Source: Marinimicrobium locisalis
Lineage (GTDB): Bacteria > Pseudomonadota > Gammaproteobacteria > Pseudomonadales > Cellvibrionaceae
Reading direction: 5' to 3'
Assembly (NCBI RefSeq): GCF_039822625.1
Contig: NZ_JBDLLG010000001.1
Span: 186,001 to 250,000, forward strand
DNA length: 64,000 nt
Made by a program: the position numbers and the translations under genes. The notes beneath the pieces were generated by a model. It searched no databases. It worked only from the letters and a program-made list of their open reading frames with translations, and had not been told where the DNA came from. Each line of letters opens with the position of its first letter. The first letter of the stretch is position 1. This document shows, piece by piece, positions 35,219 through 44,970 of this stretch.

Positions 35219-36457
35219 ATGCCAATCAACGTGCCCTTACATATCGGCCTTCGCTACACCCGAGCCAAGCGTCGCCACCAGTTTATTTCTTTCATCAGCG
35301 CCTTTTCTCTCGTCGGCATGGCCCTTGGCGTCATGGCATTAATTGTCGTTCTCTCGGTTATGAACGGCTTTGATCGGGAAATGAAGTCCCGGATACTGAG
35401 CGTGGTACCCCACGGCTTTATTGATGCCCAGCCGGAATTGGAGAATTGGGAAGCGCTGGCCGATCAGGTCAGGGCTCACCCCCGGGTGCGGGGCGTGGCT
35501 CCCTATATTGAAGGGTTCGGCCTGGTGAATTACGGGCGCGGCGTGGAGGGGATCCAAATTCAGGGGGTACTCCCACAGGCTCAGACCGAAGTCTCGGTGG
35601 TGGAGCAGCGCATGCTGCTGGGAACCACCGAGGATTTGCGCGCGGGCCAGTTCAACGTGGTGATGGGGCGGCTACTGGCCCGGCAACTCGGGCTGTCTCT
35701 GGGGGACTCGGTCACCATTACGCTGCCGGACATTCGAATTACCCCCGCCGGGGTGTTTCCGCGCATGCGGCGGTTTACTCTGGTGGGTGTGTTTGAGGTA
35801 GGAGCCCAGATGGACCAACGCCTGGCGCTGATTCACCTGGGTGATGCTCAGCGCCTGTTCCGCTACCAGGGGGTTCAGGGAGTTCAGGTCCAGGTGGACG
35901 ACATCTATCAGGCCGCCTCGATTATGCAACAGATTGCCCAGGGGCTGGAAGGCGACTACCGGGTGCGTGATTGGAGTCAAACGCAAGGCAGCCTGTTTCA
36001 GGCCGTCAAAATGGAGAAAGTCGTGATTTCGGTGCTGCTTGGCATCATTATCGCGGTGGCGGCGTTCAATATCGTCTCCAGCTTGATTCTGATGGTGGCT
36101 GACAAACGGGGGGACATCGCCGTGCTACGCACCCTGGGCATGACCGCTCGAGAGATTATGGCGGTCTTCGTCGTTCAGGGCTCGGTGGTGGGGCTGATCG
36201 GCACCCTGGTGGGCGCCGTGACCGGCTGTGTACTGGCGGCATACATCGGGCCTTTGGTCTCCGCAATGGAATCACTGCTCGACCTGCAAGTGTTCGACCC
36301 CTCTGTTTACTTCATCAGCCACCTGCCGTCGCAATTGCTCTGGCAGGATGTGGCGGTCATTTGCGCGGTGGCCGTGCTGCTGAGCTTTCTGGCCACCCTT
36401 TATCCCGCTTGGCGCGCGGCCAAAATTGAACCAGCGGAGGCATTGCGCTATGAGTGA
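35219..36457 (+). CDS. lolC: lipoprotein-releasing transporter permease LolC
   Basis: The 412-residue inner-membrane protein has an N-terminal helix (QFISFISAFSLVGMALGVMA), a large periplasmic domain, and a C-terminal FtsX-like triple helix (EKVVISVLLGIIIAVAAFNI; VVGLIGTLVGAVTGCVLAAY; LSFLATLYPAWRAAKIEPAE). With LolD and LolE it extracts lipoproteins from the inner membrane for LolA. I chose ATG 35219 (MPINVPLHIGLRYTRAKRRH) because it matches family N-termini. It overlaps lolD by 8 bases. Confidence 0.93.
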   Translation: MPINVPLHIGLRYTRAKRRHQFISFISAFSLVGMALGVMALIVVLSVMNGFDREMKSRILSVVPHGFIDAQPELENWEALADQVRAHPRVRGVAPYIEGFGLVNYGRGVEGIQIQGVLPQAQTEVSVVEQRMLLGTTEDLRAGQFNVVMGRLLARQLGLSLGDSVTITLPDIRITPAGVFPRMRRFTLVGVFEVGAQMDQRLALIHLGDAQRLFRYQGVQGVQVQVDDIYQAASIMQQIAQGLEGDYRVRDWSQTQGSLFQAVKMEKVVISVLLGIIIAVAAFNIVSSLILMVADKRGDIAVLRTLGMTAREIMAVFVVQGSVVGLIGTLVGAVTGCVLAAYIGPLVSAMESLLDLQVFDPSVYFISHLPSQLLWQDVAVICAVAVLLSFLATLYPAWRAAKIEPAEALRYE

Positions 36458-37139
36458 ATCCACAGCGGTGTTGCGCTGTCACGAAGTGGAGAAGACCTAT
36501 CGTCAGGGGCCCCAGTCCGTGGCGGTGCTCAGTCGGGTCAACATGAGTGTGGCCCCGGGGGAGCGCTTGGCCATTGTAGGGGCCTCCGGCTCGGGGAAGT
36601 CCACGCTGCTTAATATTCTGGGCGGGTTGGACCTGCCCGGCAGTGGCGATGTGGAAGTGGCGGGGCAGTCGCTCTTGGCACTGAGCGCGGACCAGCGGGG
36701 CCGCTTGCGCAACCGGCAGCTGGGGTTTGTCTATCAGTTTCACCACCTGCTGCCTGAATTCAGTGCGCTGGAAAATGTGATGATGCCCTTGCTAATCGGC
36801 CGCCTGGAGCGGGCGCAAGCCCGTGAGCGCGCCGCTTCCATGCTCGAACGGGTCGGGCTGGGAGAGCGGTTGACCCATAAGCCCTCGGAGCTCTCCGGGG
36901 GCGAGCGCCAGCGGGTGGCTATTGCGCGCGCCCTGGTGGCTGACCCGGCCTGCGTTTTAATGGATGAGCCCACGGGGAACCTGGATGGGCACACGGGCGA
37001 GGCCATACAGGCATTAATGACCGAGCTCAACCGCGATATCGGGACCAGCTTTGTGGTGGTGACCCACGACCTGGCCCTGGCCCGGCGGATGGACCGGGTG
37101 TTAACGCTCCGGGAAGGGTCGCTGCATGAGGGCGCGTAG
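36450..37139 (+). CDS. lolD: lipoprotein-releasing ABC ATPase LolD
   Basis: The 229-residue ATPase has Walker A GASGSGKSTLLN, the signature ELSGGERQRVAIARAL, Walker B CVLMDEPTGNLD and the switch His in VVVTHDLALA. It energises LolC/LolE lipoprotein release. The start ATG 36450 sits inside the lolC stop (ATGAGTGA), and its end overlaps lolE by 14 bases, so all three genes are translationally coupled. Confidence 0.95.
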   Translation: MSESTAVLRCHEVEKTYRQGPQSVAVLSRVNMSVAPGERLAIVGASGSGKSTLLNILGGLDLPGSGDVEVAGQSLLALSADQRGRLRNRQLGFVYQFHHLLPEFSALENVMMPLLIGRLERAQARERAASMLERVGLGERLTHKPSELSGGERQRVAIARALVADPACVLMDEPTGNLDGHTGEAIQALMTELNRDIGTSFVVVTHDLALARRMDRVLTLREGSLHEGA

Positions 37140-38361
37140 TTTTACCTGGCTGATCGGTCGGCGTTACGCCGTTTCGCGCCGGCACAGCCAAATGGTGTCT
37201 TTTATCTCTTCCGTCTCGATTGTCGGCCTGGTCATTGGTGTGGCCCTGCTGATTACCGTGCTCTCCATTATGAACGGGTTCGACCGCGAACTGCGCGAGC
37301 GGATTCTGGGCATTATGCCCCATGGGGCCGTTTATCACCGCGAGGGCATTGAGGATTACGAAGCGCTGGCCGAGCAGGTGAGCCAGCGGCCGGGCGTGGC
37401 GTCGGCCACGCCGTTTGTGCGGCTCGAAGGGCTTCTATCCCATCGCCGTGAGGTGGCGCCGGTCAGCTTGTACGGCATGCCACCGGGCCAGCGGGAGTCC
37501 CTGGCCGTGCTCTCCGAGTACCTGCCGGAGGGTATTTGGCGCTCGCTGGCGGAGTCCAAGCGCGGTGTGCTGCTGGGTGCCGGGTTGGCGCGGTCCCTGG
37601 CCGTGGAAACCGGGGGCAAGCTGACGCTGGTGGTGCCTTCCCGTAGTGGCCAGGGCGCGCCGGACGTTAAAGCATTGGAGGTGCTGGCGGTGTTTGATAC
37701 CGGCACGGAACTGGACAATAATCTGGCCTTGACCCGACTCACCCTGGCCTCGGAGCTCACCGCACACCCGGGGGCCGCCAGCGGCATTCGCCTGCAGGTG
37801 GACGACCTGTTCCAGGCGTCGGAGCAGGTGCGTTCACTACTCTATGAGCTGCCGCCCGGGTATTTCAGCTCCGACTGGACGCGCACGCACGGCAATCTCT
37901 ATCAGGCCATTCACATGTCCAAACAGCTGGTGGGTCTGCTGCTGTTTCTGATCATCGCCATCGCGGCGTTCAATTTGGTATCGACCCTGATCATGGTCGT
38001 TGTGGACAAGCAGGGGGACATCGCCATCCTGCGCACCCTGGGCGCCTCCAGTGTGGACATCTTGCGGGTCTTCATGGTTCAGGGGGGAGTGATCGGTGTG
38101 GTGGGCACCAGTATTGGGGTCTTGCTCGGGGTAACTCTCTCGTACTGGGTGACCGACTGGGTGCAGTGGCTCGAAGGGCTATTGGGTATTCAGTTCCTTC
38201 ACTCAGATGTGTACCCCATCAGCTACTTGCCTTCGGATTTGCACTGGCCGGATGTGATGCGAGTGGCGGGCACGGCACTGGTCTTGAGTCTGGTGGCGAG
38301 CCTGTACCCCGCCTGGAGGGCCACCCGGGTCCAGCCCGCCGATGCGCTGCGGTACGAGTAA
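37126..38361 (+). CDS. lolE: lipoprotein-releasing transporter permease LolE
   Basis: The 411-residue protein is a paralogue of LolC: it begins RARSFTWLIGRRYAVSRRHS and has the same four-helix layout with ending SLVASLYPAWRATRVQPADA. The pair forms the LolC-LolD2-LolE complex. In this family LolE binds the substrate lipoprotein and LolC recruits LolA. Its ATG lies inside the lolD coding end. Confidence 0.92.
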   Translation: MRARSFTWLIGRRYAVSRRHSQMVSFISSVSIVGLVIGVALLITVLSIMNGFDRELRERILGIMPHGAVYHREGIEDYEALAEQVSQRPGVASATPFVRLEGLLSHRREVAPVSLYGMPPGQRESLAVLSEYLPEGIWRSLAESKRGVLLGAGLARSLAVETGGKLTLVVPSRSGQGAPDVKALEVLAVFDTGTELDNNLALTRLTLASELTAHPGAASGIRLQVDDLFQASEQVRSLLYELPPGYFSSDWTRTHGNLYQAIHMSKQLVGLLLFLIIAIAAFNLVSTLIMVVVDKQGDIAILRTLGASSVDILRVFMVQGGVIGVVGTSIGVLLGVTLSYWVTDWVQWLEGLLGIQFLHSDVYPISYLPSDLHWPDVMRVAGTALVLSLVASLYPAWRATRVQPADALRYE

Positions 38362-38398
38362 ACCCGGGAAAAGAGCCCTCCAGGAAAGGTTCCGGGAC

Positions 38399-38935
38399 TC
38401 ACACCTCGCGGGAGCGCCGGCTGGCGCGGCGCTCTTTGCGCTGGTGCCAGCTGCGTACCACCGTCCAACGCCAAAACAGCTGCATGACCACATACCCAAT
38501 CACGCCGAAAACCAACCCAGACAGTATTGAACCGACCAATAACGGCCGCCAGATTAGGTTGAACTCATGCATTAACCAATGCCAGCTCAGCTCCAGCGAC
38601 ACGCTGACCGGTGGCAGCCCGAGTAGCCAGCGGCCCAGTTGGTAGGTGGCGAAGAACATGGCGGGCATTGTTAGCGGATTACTGATCCACACCAATGCCA
38701 CGGATATGGGCAGATTGCAGCGAAAGAGCAAGGCCAATAAGGCCGCCATGGCCATTTGGCCGGGTAGGGGGATAAAGGCAATAAAAATCCCCACAAAAAA
38801 CGCCATCGATACCGAGTAGCGGTTTAGGTGAAAAAGGTTGGGGTTGTGTAACAGGTCCCCGAGAAAGTGCAACGCGGGGTTGCTTTTGATGGCGTGCGCG
38901 CTGGGAATAAAACGGCGTAATAACTTGCGTGCCAT
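38399..38935 (-). CDS. DUF2062 membrane protein
   Basis: The 178-residue product contains the DUF2062 pattern (FFVGIFIAFIPLPGQMAMAA; WISNPLTMPAMFFATYQLG) with three to four hydrophobic helices. Members are small inner-membrane proteins of unknown function. It is convergent with lolE, as the equivalent gene lies between lolE and comEC in Pseudomonas. It starts at ATG 38935. Confidence 0.86.
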   Translation of the reverse strand: MARKLLRRFIPSAHAIKSNPALHFLGDLLHNPNLFHLNRYSVSMAFFVGIFIAFIPLPGQMAMAALLALLFRCNLPISVALVWISNPLTMPAMFFATYQLGRWLLGLPPVSVSLELSWHWLMHEFNLIWRPLLVGSILSGLVFGVIGYVVMQLFWRWTVVRSWHQRKERRASRRSREV

Positions 38936-39010
38936 ACTGAATCACATGACGGCCGAAATAAAGAGGGCCATTATGCCTGTCCTCATATGAAAAAACGATG
39001 ATAGAAGGCC

Positions 39011-41185
39011 TTAGGCGTTGCTTTGTTGCAAAGTTTTCGGCAGCTCCTCTACTTGAGACAATAATTGGTCGAATCCGTTTTCCAGTGTGTCATCTTCGTT
39101 GAACAAATGTCGCACTCGCGCTTGGCACTCCAGCAGGGCGTTGTCGATAACGGTCTGCTTGGCCTCGGTCAGTTTCAGCGCGGCGGCCACCCGTTGCATC
39201 TGTTCGGTCAGTGTATCCACCAACCGTTGTGTCTCCTCCGCCTGAAAAGCGTAGCGAATTTCCATGTTCACCAGCGTGTTGTGGTTGGCGGTGGACCACT
39301 CTTGCAGCACTTGGCCCTGATGCTGATGTTTGTGTATAAGCGTCAACGCCTCGGCCCGGGCACTGGTAAGGGTCAGCAGCGCGTGCAGCAGCGACTCGGT
39401 CTCTTCCAGCTGCGCGGTGTCGGTGGGAGGATGTTTCAATAAAAGATGAATATGATGATGAACGAACAAAATGCCCTCGTTTAAATAGGCTGTCTCGCTG
39501 GTGGTCGTGCTGGTGCGCACCAGCTGGTGTTCGCGCTCGTTGAAGGCCTTTGAGGGGAAGTACTCGGCTTTGCCCAGGGCTGAATCAAGGATAAACCCGG
39601 CAGTCAGTCTGGCGCGTTTTAGTGCATCGATTAGCGCCATCGCCAACTCTTCAGGCCCTTGTGCTTGCAGGCTGGCCTGGGAGTACTCGCTCATTATGGC
39701 ATCCTGTTCCGCCTTCGCAAGGGTTTGCTCCAAGCGGTTCGCCATGGCTTCCAACTCTTGACGAAGGGGGCCTTCGCTCTCGGCTTGCGTCGCTGCCGGG
39801 GGTTCGTGCAACTGGTTGTAGAGCATATCCACCTCGCTCTCCAGGGCCAGAATACAGTGCCCACACTCCTTGACCAACTGCTCCAAACGCTTTAATTCCT
39901 GGACTTGCTCCTCGTCGGCATCGGGGTCGGTAGTCTCGGGCAAGGCATCACGCAAATGAGTCAGTTCGCTTTCCAGGTCGACAATCAGGTTGCGCTGACG
40001 GGTATTGTTCAAGCGCAGTTGTTGGATTTCCTTTTTGGAGTAGCTCGGCTTGCCGGGGGTGTCGGAGGCACCGGTGTTCAAGGAACTGACACTGTCCGCC
40101 ATGTTGGTGTGGATGACTTTGAGCGTTTCCTCGATCTGGTTCATTGCCTGGTGGCGCCCCTCTTCGCTCTCCAGGTTCGCGCTGGGGGTACTAACGGTTT
40201 CGCTGCCCGAGGCGGGGCCGGTCTGGCCCAAGGCTTTGATGTGCTGTTGAGAGCGGTACAGCTCCGCCTCCAACTGGCGAATGGTACGCTCGAGCGTTTC
40301 CCGCTGGTCATCGTTCCCTTTGCTCGGATATTCCTGGGTGTACTCGCGAAAACCTTGAATTAGATTGGCATGCAGGCGCTGGTTGTCCGCGGCAAAGTGT
40401 TCAATATTGTTGATGCGCCGTTCCTGGCCGGAGGAGGCGCTTTCGGGAGGCGCGTGCAAAACGCCCTGCAGCTGTTCCTTGAGTTCGCCCGCACTGCTGT
40501 TGCTGTCTTGGGACAGGCTAAGAATGTCGTTGAGCCGCTTGAGCTTGTCGATAGTGACTTGGTTCTCCTGCTGAACCAGTTCCAACTCCTCACGCTTGTT
40601 TTGATTCAGGGTCAGTTTGCGCTGGAGCTCGCGGCTGAGTTTTTCAAACCCTTTGAGCTTCTCCACCCGCTGTTGCAGCAACTTGACCTGATTGTTGCGC
40701 TGGCGACCCTCGCGAGAGGGCTGGCGGTCCGCAATCCAGCGGACCACATCGTACAATTGTTTCTCAAGCAGCCCCCAGGGGTCGCCCGAGGCCTGGGTCT
40801 TGCGGAATGCCCTTTCTTCCGCCTCACAGTAGAGATAGCGCAAGGCCGCCACCTTGGCGCTGAAGGGCTGCTCGGGGGCCAGCCGCGGCAACGAGGCTTG
40901 AGTAATGGCGTGATAGCGCTCCTTGGCTTCGTTTTTTAACTGCTCCAGCTGCTGCCCGAAACTGGGCTGGGCGTCGGCCGCCCCCTCTTGTGGGGACAGA
41001 GGGCCTTTGCGCTGCCGGGCGCGCTCGGTGCGCACGCTCTCGCGCAAACGCTCGTAGGCCTTCAGGAGCCGCTGTTGCTGGCGGCGTTCGCGCCGCAATA
41101 GGACACCCAGCAGGGTGGTGCTCAGCAATAGAACAAACACCAATTCCCCGAGGACGATGGTGGTCAGTGTCAGTGAGTCCGGCAT
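39011..41185 (-). CDS. large membrane-anchored coiled-coil protein of unknown function
   Basis: The 724-residue product has one N-terminal membrane segment (TTIVLGELVFVLLLSTTLLG) and then long Gln/Glu-rich helices (about 35-500), much of it likely coiled coil (KLLQQRVEKLKGFEKLSREL). Around residues 505-625 there is a compact region (GPEELAMALIDALKRARLTA ... YLNEGILFVHHHIHLLLKHP) that resembles a GAF-like domain seen at the C-terminus of some proteobacterial response regulators; this similarity is from memory. The gene interrupts the DUF2062-comEC order known from Pseudomonas. Its function is unknown. Confidence 0.75.
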   Translation of the reverse strand: MPDSLTLTTIVLGELVFVLLLSTTLLGVLLRRERRQQQRLLKAYERLRESVRTERARQRKGPLSPQEGAADAQPSFGQQLEQLKNEAKERYHAITQASLPRLAPEQPFSAKVAALRYLYCEAEERAFRKTQASGDPWGLLEKQLYDVVRWIADRQPSREGRQRNNQVKLLQQRVEKLKGFEKLSRELQRKLTLNQNKREELELVQQENQVTIDKLKRLNDILSLSQDSNSSAGELKEQLQGVLHAPPESASSGQERRINNIEHFAADNQRLHANLIQGFREYTQEYPSKGNDDQRETLERTIRQLEAELYRSQQHIKALGQTGPASGSETVSTPSANLESEEGRHQAMNQIEETLKVIHTNMADSVSSLNTGASDTPGKPSYSKKEIQQLRLNNTRQRNLIVDLESELTHLRDALPETTDPDADEEQVQELKRLEQLVKECGHCILALESEVDMLYNQLHEPPAATQAESEGPLRQELEAMANRLEQTLAKAEQDAIMSEYSQASLQAQGPEELAMALIDALKRARLTAGFILDSALGKAEYFPSKAFNEREHQLVRTSTTTSETAYLNEGILFVHHHIHLLLKHPPTDTAQLEETESLLHALLTLTSARAEALTLIHKHQHQGQVLQEWSTANHNTLVNMEIRYAFQAEETQRLVDTLTEQMQRVAAALKLTEAKQTVIDNALLECQARVRHLFNEDDTLENGFDQLLSQVEELPKTLQQSNA

Positions 41186-41353
41186 CGTCTATCCGTTCGC
41201 CTCTCGCTCATGCCCCTACTGAGCCGTCTCCGTCAACAGATAAAGTGGGCTGGATCACAAATTCCATAATTGATGTGAGTATAGACGCTATCTACCTTGG
41301 AGGGGCATCCGCCTTTGCGCATAATAACGGGGTTCGGTTGGCAAGGATGCATA

Positions 41354-43717
41354 ATGAACACCTTTCGGCTCTCTCTTCCATTTCGTTTGCGGCCCCTGGC
41401 CCTCGCGCTTGGCATTACCCTGGCGGCTCTGGTTCCCACGCTACCCTCCGTGCACTGGTTCTGGCTGCTGGCGCTCTCGCCTTTGATGCTCTGGCGCTCC
41501 GGTGGTTGTGGACAATGTCTTTTCCTGGTCGTTCTCGGTCTTTTTTGGGGCCTAGCCCACGGGCACTGGCAACTGGCCCACCGCTTGCCGGCCGACTGGC
41601 AGGATAGGGACGTGACGGTTACCGGAACCTTGGTGGGGCTGCCCGAGCACGACTCGCGCCGCGAGCGCATCCTGATGGCGGTCGAGTCATTGAGAACGAC
41701 AGACGGCGAGCCCCTTCATCTGCCGCTGCGACGAATCCGCTTGAGTTGGTATGGCGGCCCGAGGCTCCACAGCGGCGAGCGCTGGCGCCTTAGGCTGAGG
41801 CTAAAGCGTCCGCGCGGGTTTGTGAACCCCGGAGGGTTTGACTATCAACTGTGGTTGATGCGCCAGGGCGTGGACGCCACCGGCTATGTGCGGGCCGCCT
41901 CGGGCAATCAACGGCTTGCCCCGGCCCACAATGGTTCATTGAGTCACTGGCGAGAGCGGGCCCGGGATTGGCTGGCCGACAATCCCTCTCTTGAGCACCC
42001 GGCGCTGCTTCGCGCGCTTCTGGTGGGGGACCGTGCGGGGCTGAGCGGGGCGCAGTGGGCGCTGTTGACGGAAACCGGCACCAACCATCTATTGGCCATC
42101 TCCGGCTTGCATATCGGGTTTGTGGCGGTGTTGGGGTTTACCCTCGGCGCCGGCTTGGGCCGGGGGCTGAACCTCGGTTTTCGTGGTGCTGGGGCGAGTC
42201 TGACCGGTCATGTGTTGGCACTGGTTTTTGCCCTCGGTTACAGCGCCCTGGCGGGCTTTAGCCTTCCCACCCAGCGGGCACTGGTAATGGTGCTGGTGGT
42301 GCAGGTGGCGCTGTTGGGCCGCCGTCGGGTACGGGCCATGGACGCACTTTCACTGGCCCTGCTGGCGGTGCTGCTACTCGACCCCCTGGCGCCGTTTGAT
42401 AACGGTTTTTGGCTGAGTTTTACCGCCGTGGCCGTGCTGTTGGTCGCCTTTGGTGGGCGCCGGTCGGTGGCGCGCAGCTCCGACGCAGGCCCCCGGGGAA
42501 GGCGAGGGACGCTCGGCTTCCGCTCGGCGTTTCAGCGCCTGTTCGAGGCGCAGTGGGTCATATTCGTGGGTCTGCTATTGCCGTTACTATTGCTCACTCA
42601 AGAAGCGACGCTGCTCTCCCCCTTGGCCAATGCCTTGGCCATCCCCGTCGTTACCCTGCTGGTGGTCCCCTGGCTGCTGGGTGCCGTGTTGGCAACGCCG
42701 CTGTGGCCGGAGTTGGCGCAGTGGGGGCTTTGGCTCGCCGACCGGGGGCTGGATTTTTTAATGCTGTGGCTGGAGGCCCTCGGGCCGCTGCGAACCTGGG
42801 CAACGGTGCATCCAACTGTGAGTGGGGCGTCCTTGGTGCTGGCGTTTCTGGGCGTACTCCTGTGCCTGGTTCCCAAGGGAGTACCAAGCCGTTGGCTCGG
42901 GTTACCAGCGATCGCCCTGGCTCTGTGCCTACCGGGCGCCACCGCACCGGCGCTGCGGCTAACCATGCTCGATGTGGGGCAGGGCCTTGCGGTGGTCGTG
43001 CAGACGCCCGGTCACGGCCTGGTGTATGATACCGGCCCGGCCTACAGCGACCGGATGGATGCGGGCAGTGCCATTATCGCACCCTATTTACGCCGCTCCG
43101 GCGTCGGTCGATTGGATGCGGTGGTGGTCAGCCACCGCCACGGTGATCATTCCGGCGGCTTCGAGGGGTTGATCCGGGAATTTGAGCCGGAGCGCGTTTG
43201 GGCCGGGGAGCCGGGCCGCTTGTATTATCCCGACGTGCACGACTGTCACCGACGGGCAAGCTGGCGTTGGGACCAAGTGCATTTTCGCTTTCTTCACGCG
43301 GGGTTTCCCGAGGAGCCCAACGCCAATAACCGCTCCTGTGTTCTCTGGATCCAGTATCGGGACCGGCACATTGTGTTGGCGGGGGATATTGAAAGGGAGG
43401 TGGAGTGGCGTCTGGTTGGGCAGGGCAGGCTGCCCGAGGCCCTCACCCTGTTGCAAGTGCCTCACCACGGAGCCGCGAGTTCCTCGCCGCCGGTCTGGGT
43501 GGCGCATACCCGGCCCGAGCGAGCGTTGGTCAGCGCCGCTTATGAAGGGCGGCACGGGCATCCGGATCCCTCGGTGGTGGAGCGTTATCGAGTCAAGGGC
43601 AGCCAGGTCTTGAATACCGCCCGTCACGGTGCGCTGATCTATGAATGGAACGGCGAGGGTCGGTTGACCGAACAGCTCACGCGGGTTCACCGGCGTCGCT
43701 GGTGGTACGCCGAATAG
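41354..43717 (+). CDS. comEC: DNA internalisation protein ComEC/Rec2
   Basis: The 787-residue protein has an N-terminal DUF4131-like part, a Competence domain of about ten membrane helices (GTNHLLAISGLHIGFVAVLG; SALAGFSLPTQRALVMVLVV), and a C-terminal metallo-beta-lactamase domain (LDVGQGLAVVVQTPGHGLVY; VVSHRHGDHSGGF; LQVPHHGAASSSPP). ComEC forms the inner-membrane channel for single-stranded DNA in natural transformation. ATG 41354 has AAGGA six bases upstream. The metal ligands of the lactamase domain look intact. Confidence 0.93.
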   Translation: MNTFRLSLPFRLRPLALALGITLAALVPTLPSVHWFWLLALSPLMLWRSGGCGQCLFLVVLGLFWGLAHGHWQLAHRLPADWQDRDVTVTGTLVGLPEHDSRRERILMAVESLRTTDGEPLHLPLRRIRLSWYGGPRLHSGERWRLRLRLKRPRGFVNPGGFDYQLWLMRQGVDATGYVRAASGNQRLAPAHNGSLSHWRERARDWLADNPSLEHPALLRALLVGDRAGLSGAQWALLTETGTNHLLAISGLHIGFVAVLGFTLGAGLGRGLNLGFRGAGASLTGHVLALVFALGYSALAGFSLPTQRALVMVLVVQVALLGRRRVRAMDALSLALLAVLLLDPLAPFDNGFWLSFTAVAVLLVAFGGRRSVARSSDAGPRGRRGTLGFRSAFQRLFEAQWVIFVGLLLPLLLLTQEATLLSPLANALAIPVVTLLVVPWLLGAVLATPLWPELAQWGLWLADRGLDFLMLWLEALGPLRTWATVHPTVSGASLVLAFLGVLLCLVPKGVPSRWLGLPAIALALCLPGATAPALRLTMLDVGQGLAVVVQTPGHGLVYDTGPAYSDRMDAGSAIIAPYLRRSGVGRLDAVVVSHRHGDHSGGFEGLIREFEPERVWAGEPGRLYYPDVHDCHRRASWRWDQVHFRFLHAGFPEEPNANNRSCVLWIQYRDRHIVLAGDIEREVEWRLVGQGRLPEALTLLQVPHHGAASSSPPVWVAHTRPERALVSAAYEGRHGHPDPSVVERYRVKGSQVLNTARHGALIYEWNGEGRLTEQLTRVHRRRWWYAE

Positions 43718-43869
43718 GAAAATTGTGACAAGGTGTTTTCACGACTGAAAAAGTCTGTGCTATCTTGCGCCCCTGCCGGTGCACAGGCCGAAACAATCAT
43801 TCGTTCGGGTCGAATCACCGTTAGACTCGAACAAAACGACTAAAACAGACCCGAAAGAGGATCGATTCA

Positions 43870-44496
43870 GTGTTTGACATTATTACCGCTGGCGGCTGGT
43901 TGATGGTGCCGATCATTTTTTGTTCCATCCTGGTGATTGCCATCGGCGGCGAGCGTTACTGGACGCTCAACCCGAAAAAAATTGCCCCGCCCCATCTGCT
44001 GGCTCAAGTGTGGAGCTGGATCAAAAACAATCAGTTGGATGCCAGTAAGTTGCGGGAACTGAAGCAATCCTCTCCGTTGGGTCGTATCCTCGCGGCCGGG
44101 CTGAGCAACTCCCGGCACGGTCGCGATGTCATGAAAGACAGCATTCAGGAAGCCGCCAATCAGGTCATTCACGACATGGAGCGCTACCTGACCATTCTCG
44201 GCACCATCGCCAATATCGCGCCGCTTTTGGGGTTGCTCGGCACGGTCATCGGGATGATCAAAGTCTTCACCGCCATTATGATCGAGGGCACCGGTAACGC
44301 CGGCGTTTTGGCTGGCGGTATCTCCGAAGCACTGATCACCACCGCCGCCGGCTTGACGGTCGCCATCCCGGCCATGATTCTCCATCGGTTCTTTCAGCGC
44401 CGCGTTGATACCATCGTGGTCACGATGGAAGAGGAAGCGGTCAAGCTCGTCGATGCGCTTCACAGTGATCGCCGCGTCGATGTGAAGTCGAGCTGA
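43870..44496 (+). CDS. exbB: ExbB/TolQ-family proton channel protein
   Basis: The 208-residue protein begins with a membrane helix (AGGWLMVPIIFCSILVIAIG), then a cytoplasmic loop, then two helices (LGTIANIAPLLGLLGTVIGM; EALITTAAGLTVAIPAMILH). This is the ExbB/TolQ/MotA layout. With ExbD it uses proton motive force to energise outer-membrane or envelope processes. It starts with GTG 43870 after AGAGGA. The partner TonB-like protein is not in this window, so the process energised is unknown. Confidence 0.92.
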   Translation: MFDIITAGGWLMVPIIFCSILVIAIGGERYWTLNPKKIAPPHLLAQVWSWIKNNQLDASKLRELKQSSPLGRILAAGLSNSRHGRDVMKDSIQEAANQVIHDMERYLTILGTIANIAPLLGLLGTVIGMIKVFTAIMIEGTGNAGVLAGGISEALITTAAGLTVAIPAMILHRFFQRRVDTIVVTMEEEAVKLVDALHSDRRVDVKSS

Positions 44497-44522
44497 GACC
44501 AACCTGAGAAAGGAGCGAGCGG

Positions 44523-44948
44523 GTGCAATTTCGACGTCAACCTAGAGAAAACGACAGCATCAACCTGACACCGCTGATCGATGTGGTGTTCCTGTTGCTG
44601 ATTTTCTTTATGGTCTCCACCACCTTTACCAAAGAAACTCATTTAAGTATCGATCTGCCGGAAGCGGAGGGCGAGCCGTCCGAAGCGGCGGCTCAGGCAC
44701 CGATCGATATCGTGATTACCGCCGAGGGCGCCTATTCGGTCAACGGTCGCAGTTTGGTGAACAGTAAAATCGCCACTCTCAAATCCGCACTGGAGAAAGC
44801 CTCGGAAGGGGACAACCAGCTTCCGCTGACCATTACCGCCGACGCTCAAGCGCCCCATGAGCGTGTGGTGCGAGCCATGGACGCGGCGGGCCAATTGGGA
44901 TTCGTTCACTTGAGTATCACCACCCGACGACCCGAGTCCGAGGAGTGA
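44523..44948 (+). CDS. exbD: ExbD/TolR-family protein
   Basis: The 141-residue product has a short N-terminus, one membrane helix (LIDVVFLLLIFFMVSTTF) with the conserved proton-carrying Asp in TPLIDVVF, and a periplasmic domain. It forms the energising complex with ExbB. GTG 44523 has AAAGGAGCG upstream. The exbB-exbD-lpxK order matches that in Pseudomonas and suggests envelope, rather than siderophore-specific, function. Confidence 0.92.
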   Translation: MQFRRQPRENDSINLTPLIDVVFLLLIFFMVSTTFTKETHLSIDLPEAEGEPSEAAAQAPIDIVITAEGAYSVNGRSLVNSKIATLKSALEKASEGDNQLPLTITADAQAPHERVVRAMDAAGQLGFVHLSITTRRPESEE

Positions 44949-44970
44949 TCGTCTTGCCGGAGCGCTGATC

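Noticed and set aside
38362..38398. Intrinsic terminator between lolE and the DUF2062 gene
   Set aside because: CCCGGGAA can pair with TTCCGGG only with a bulge, and no U-run follows.
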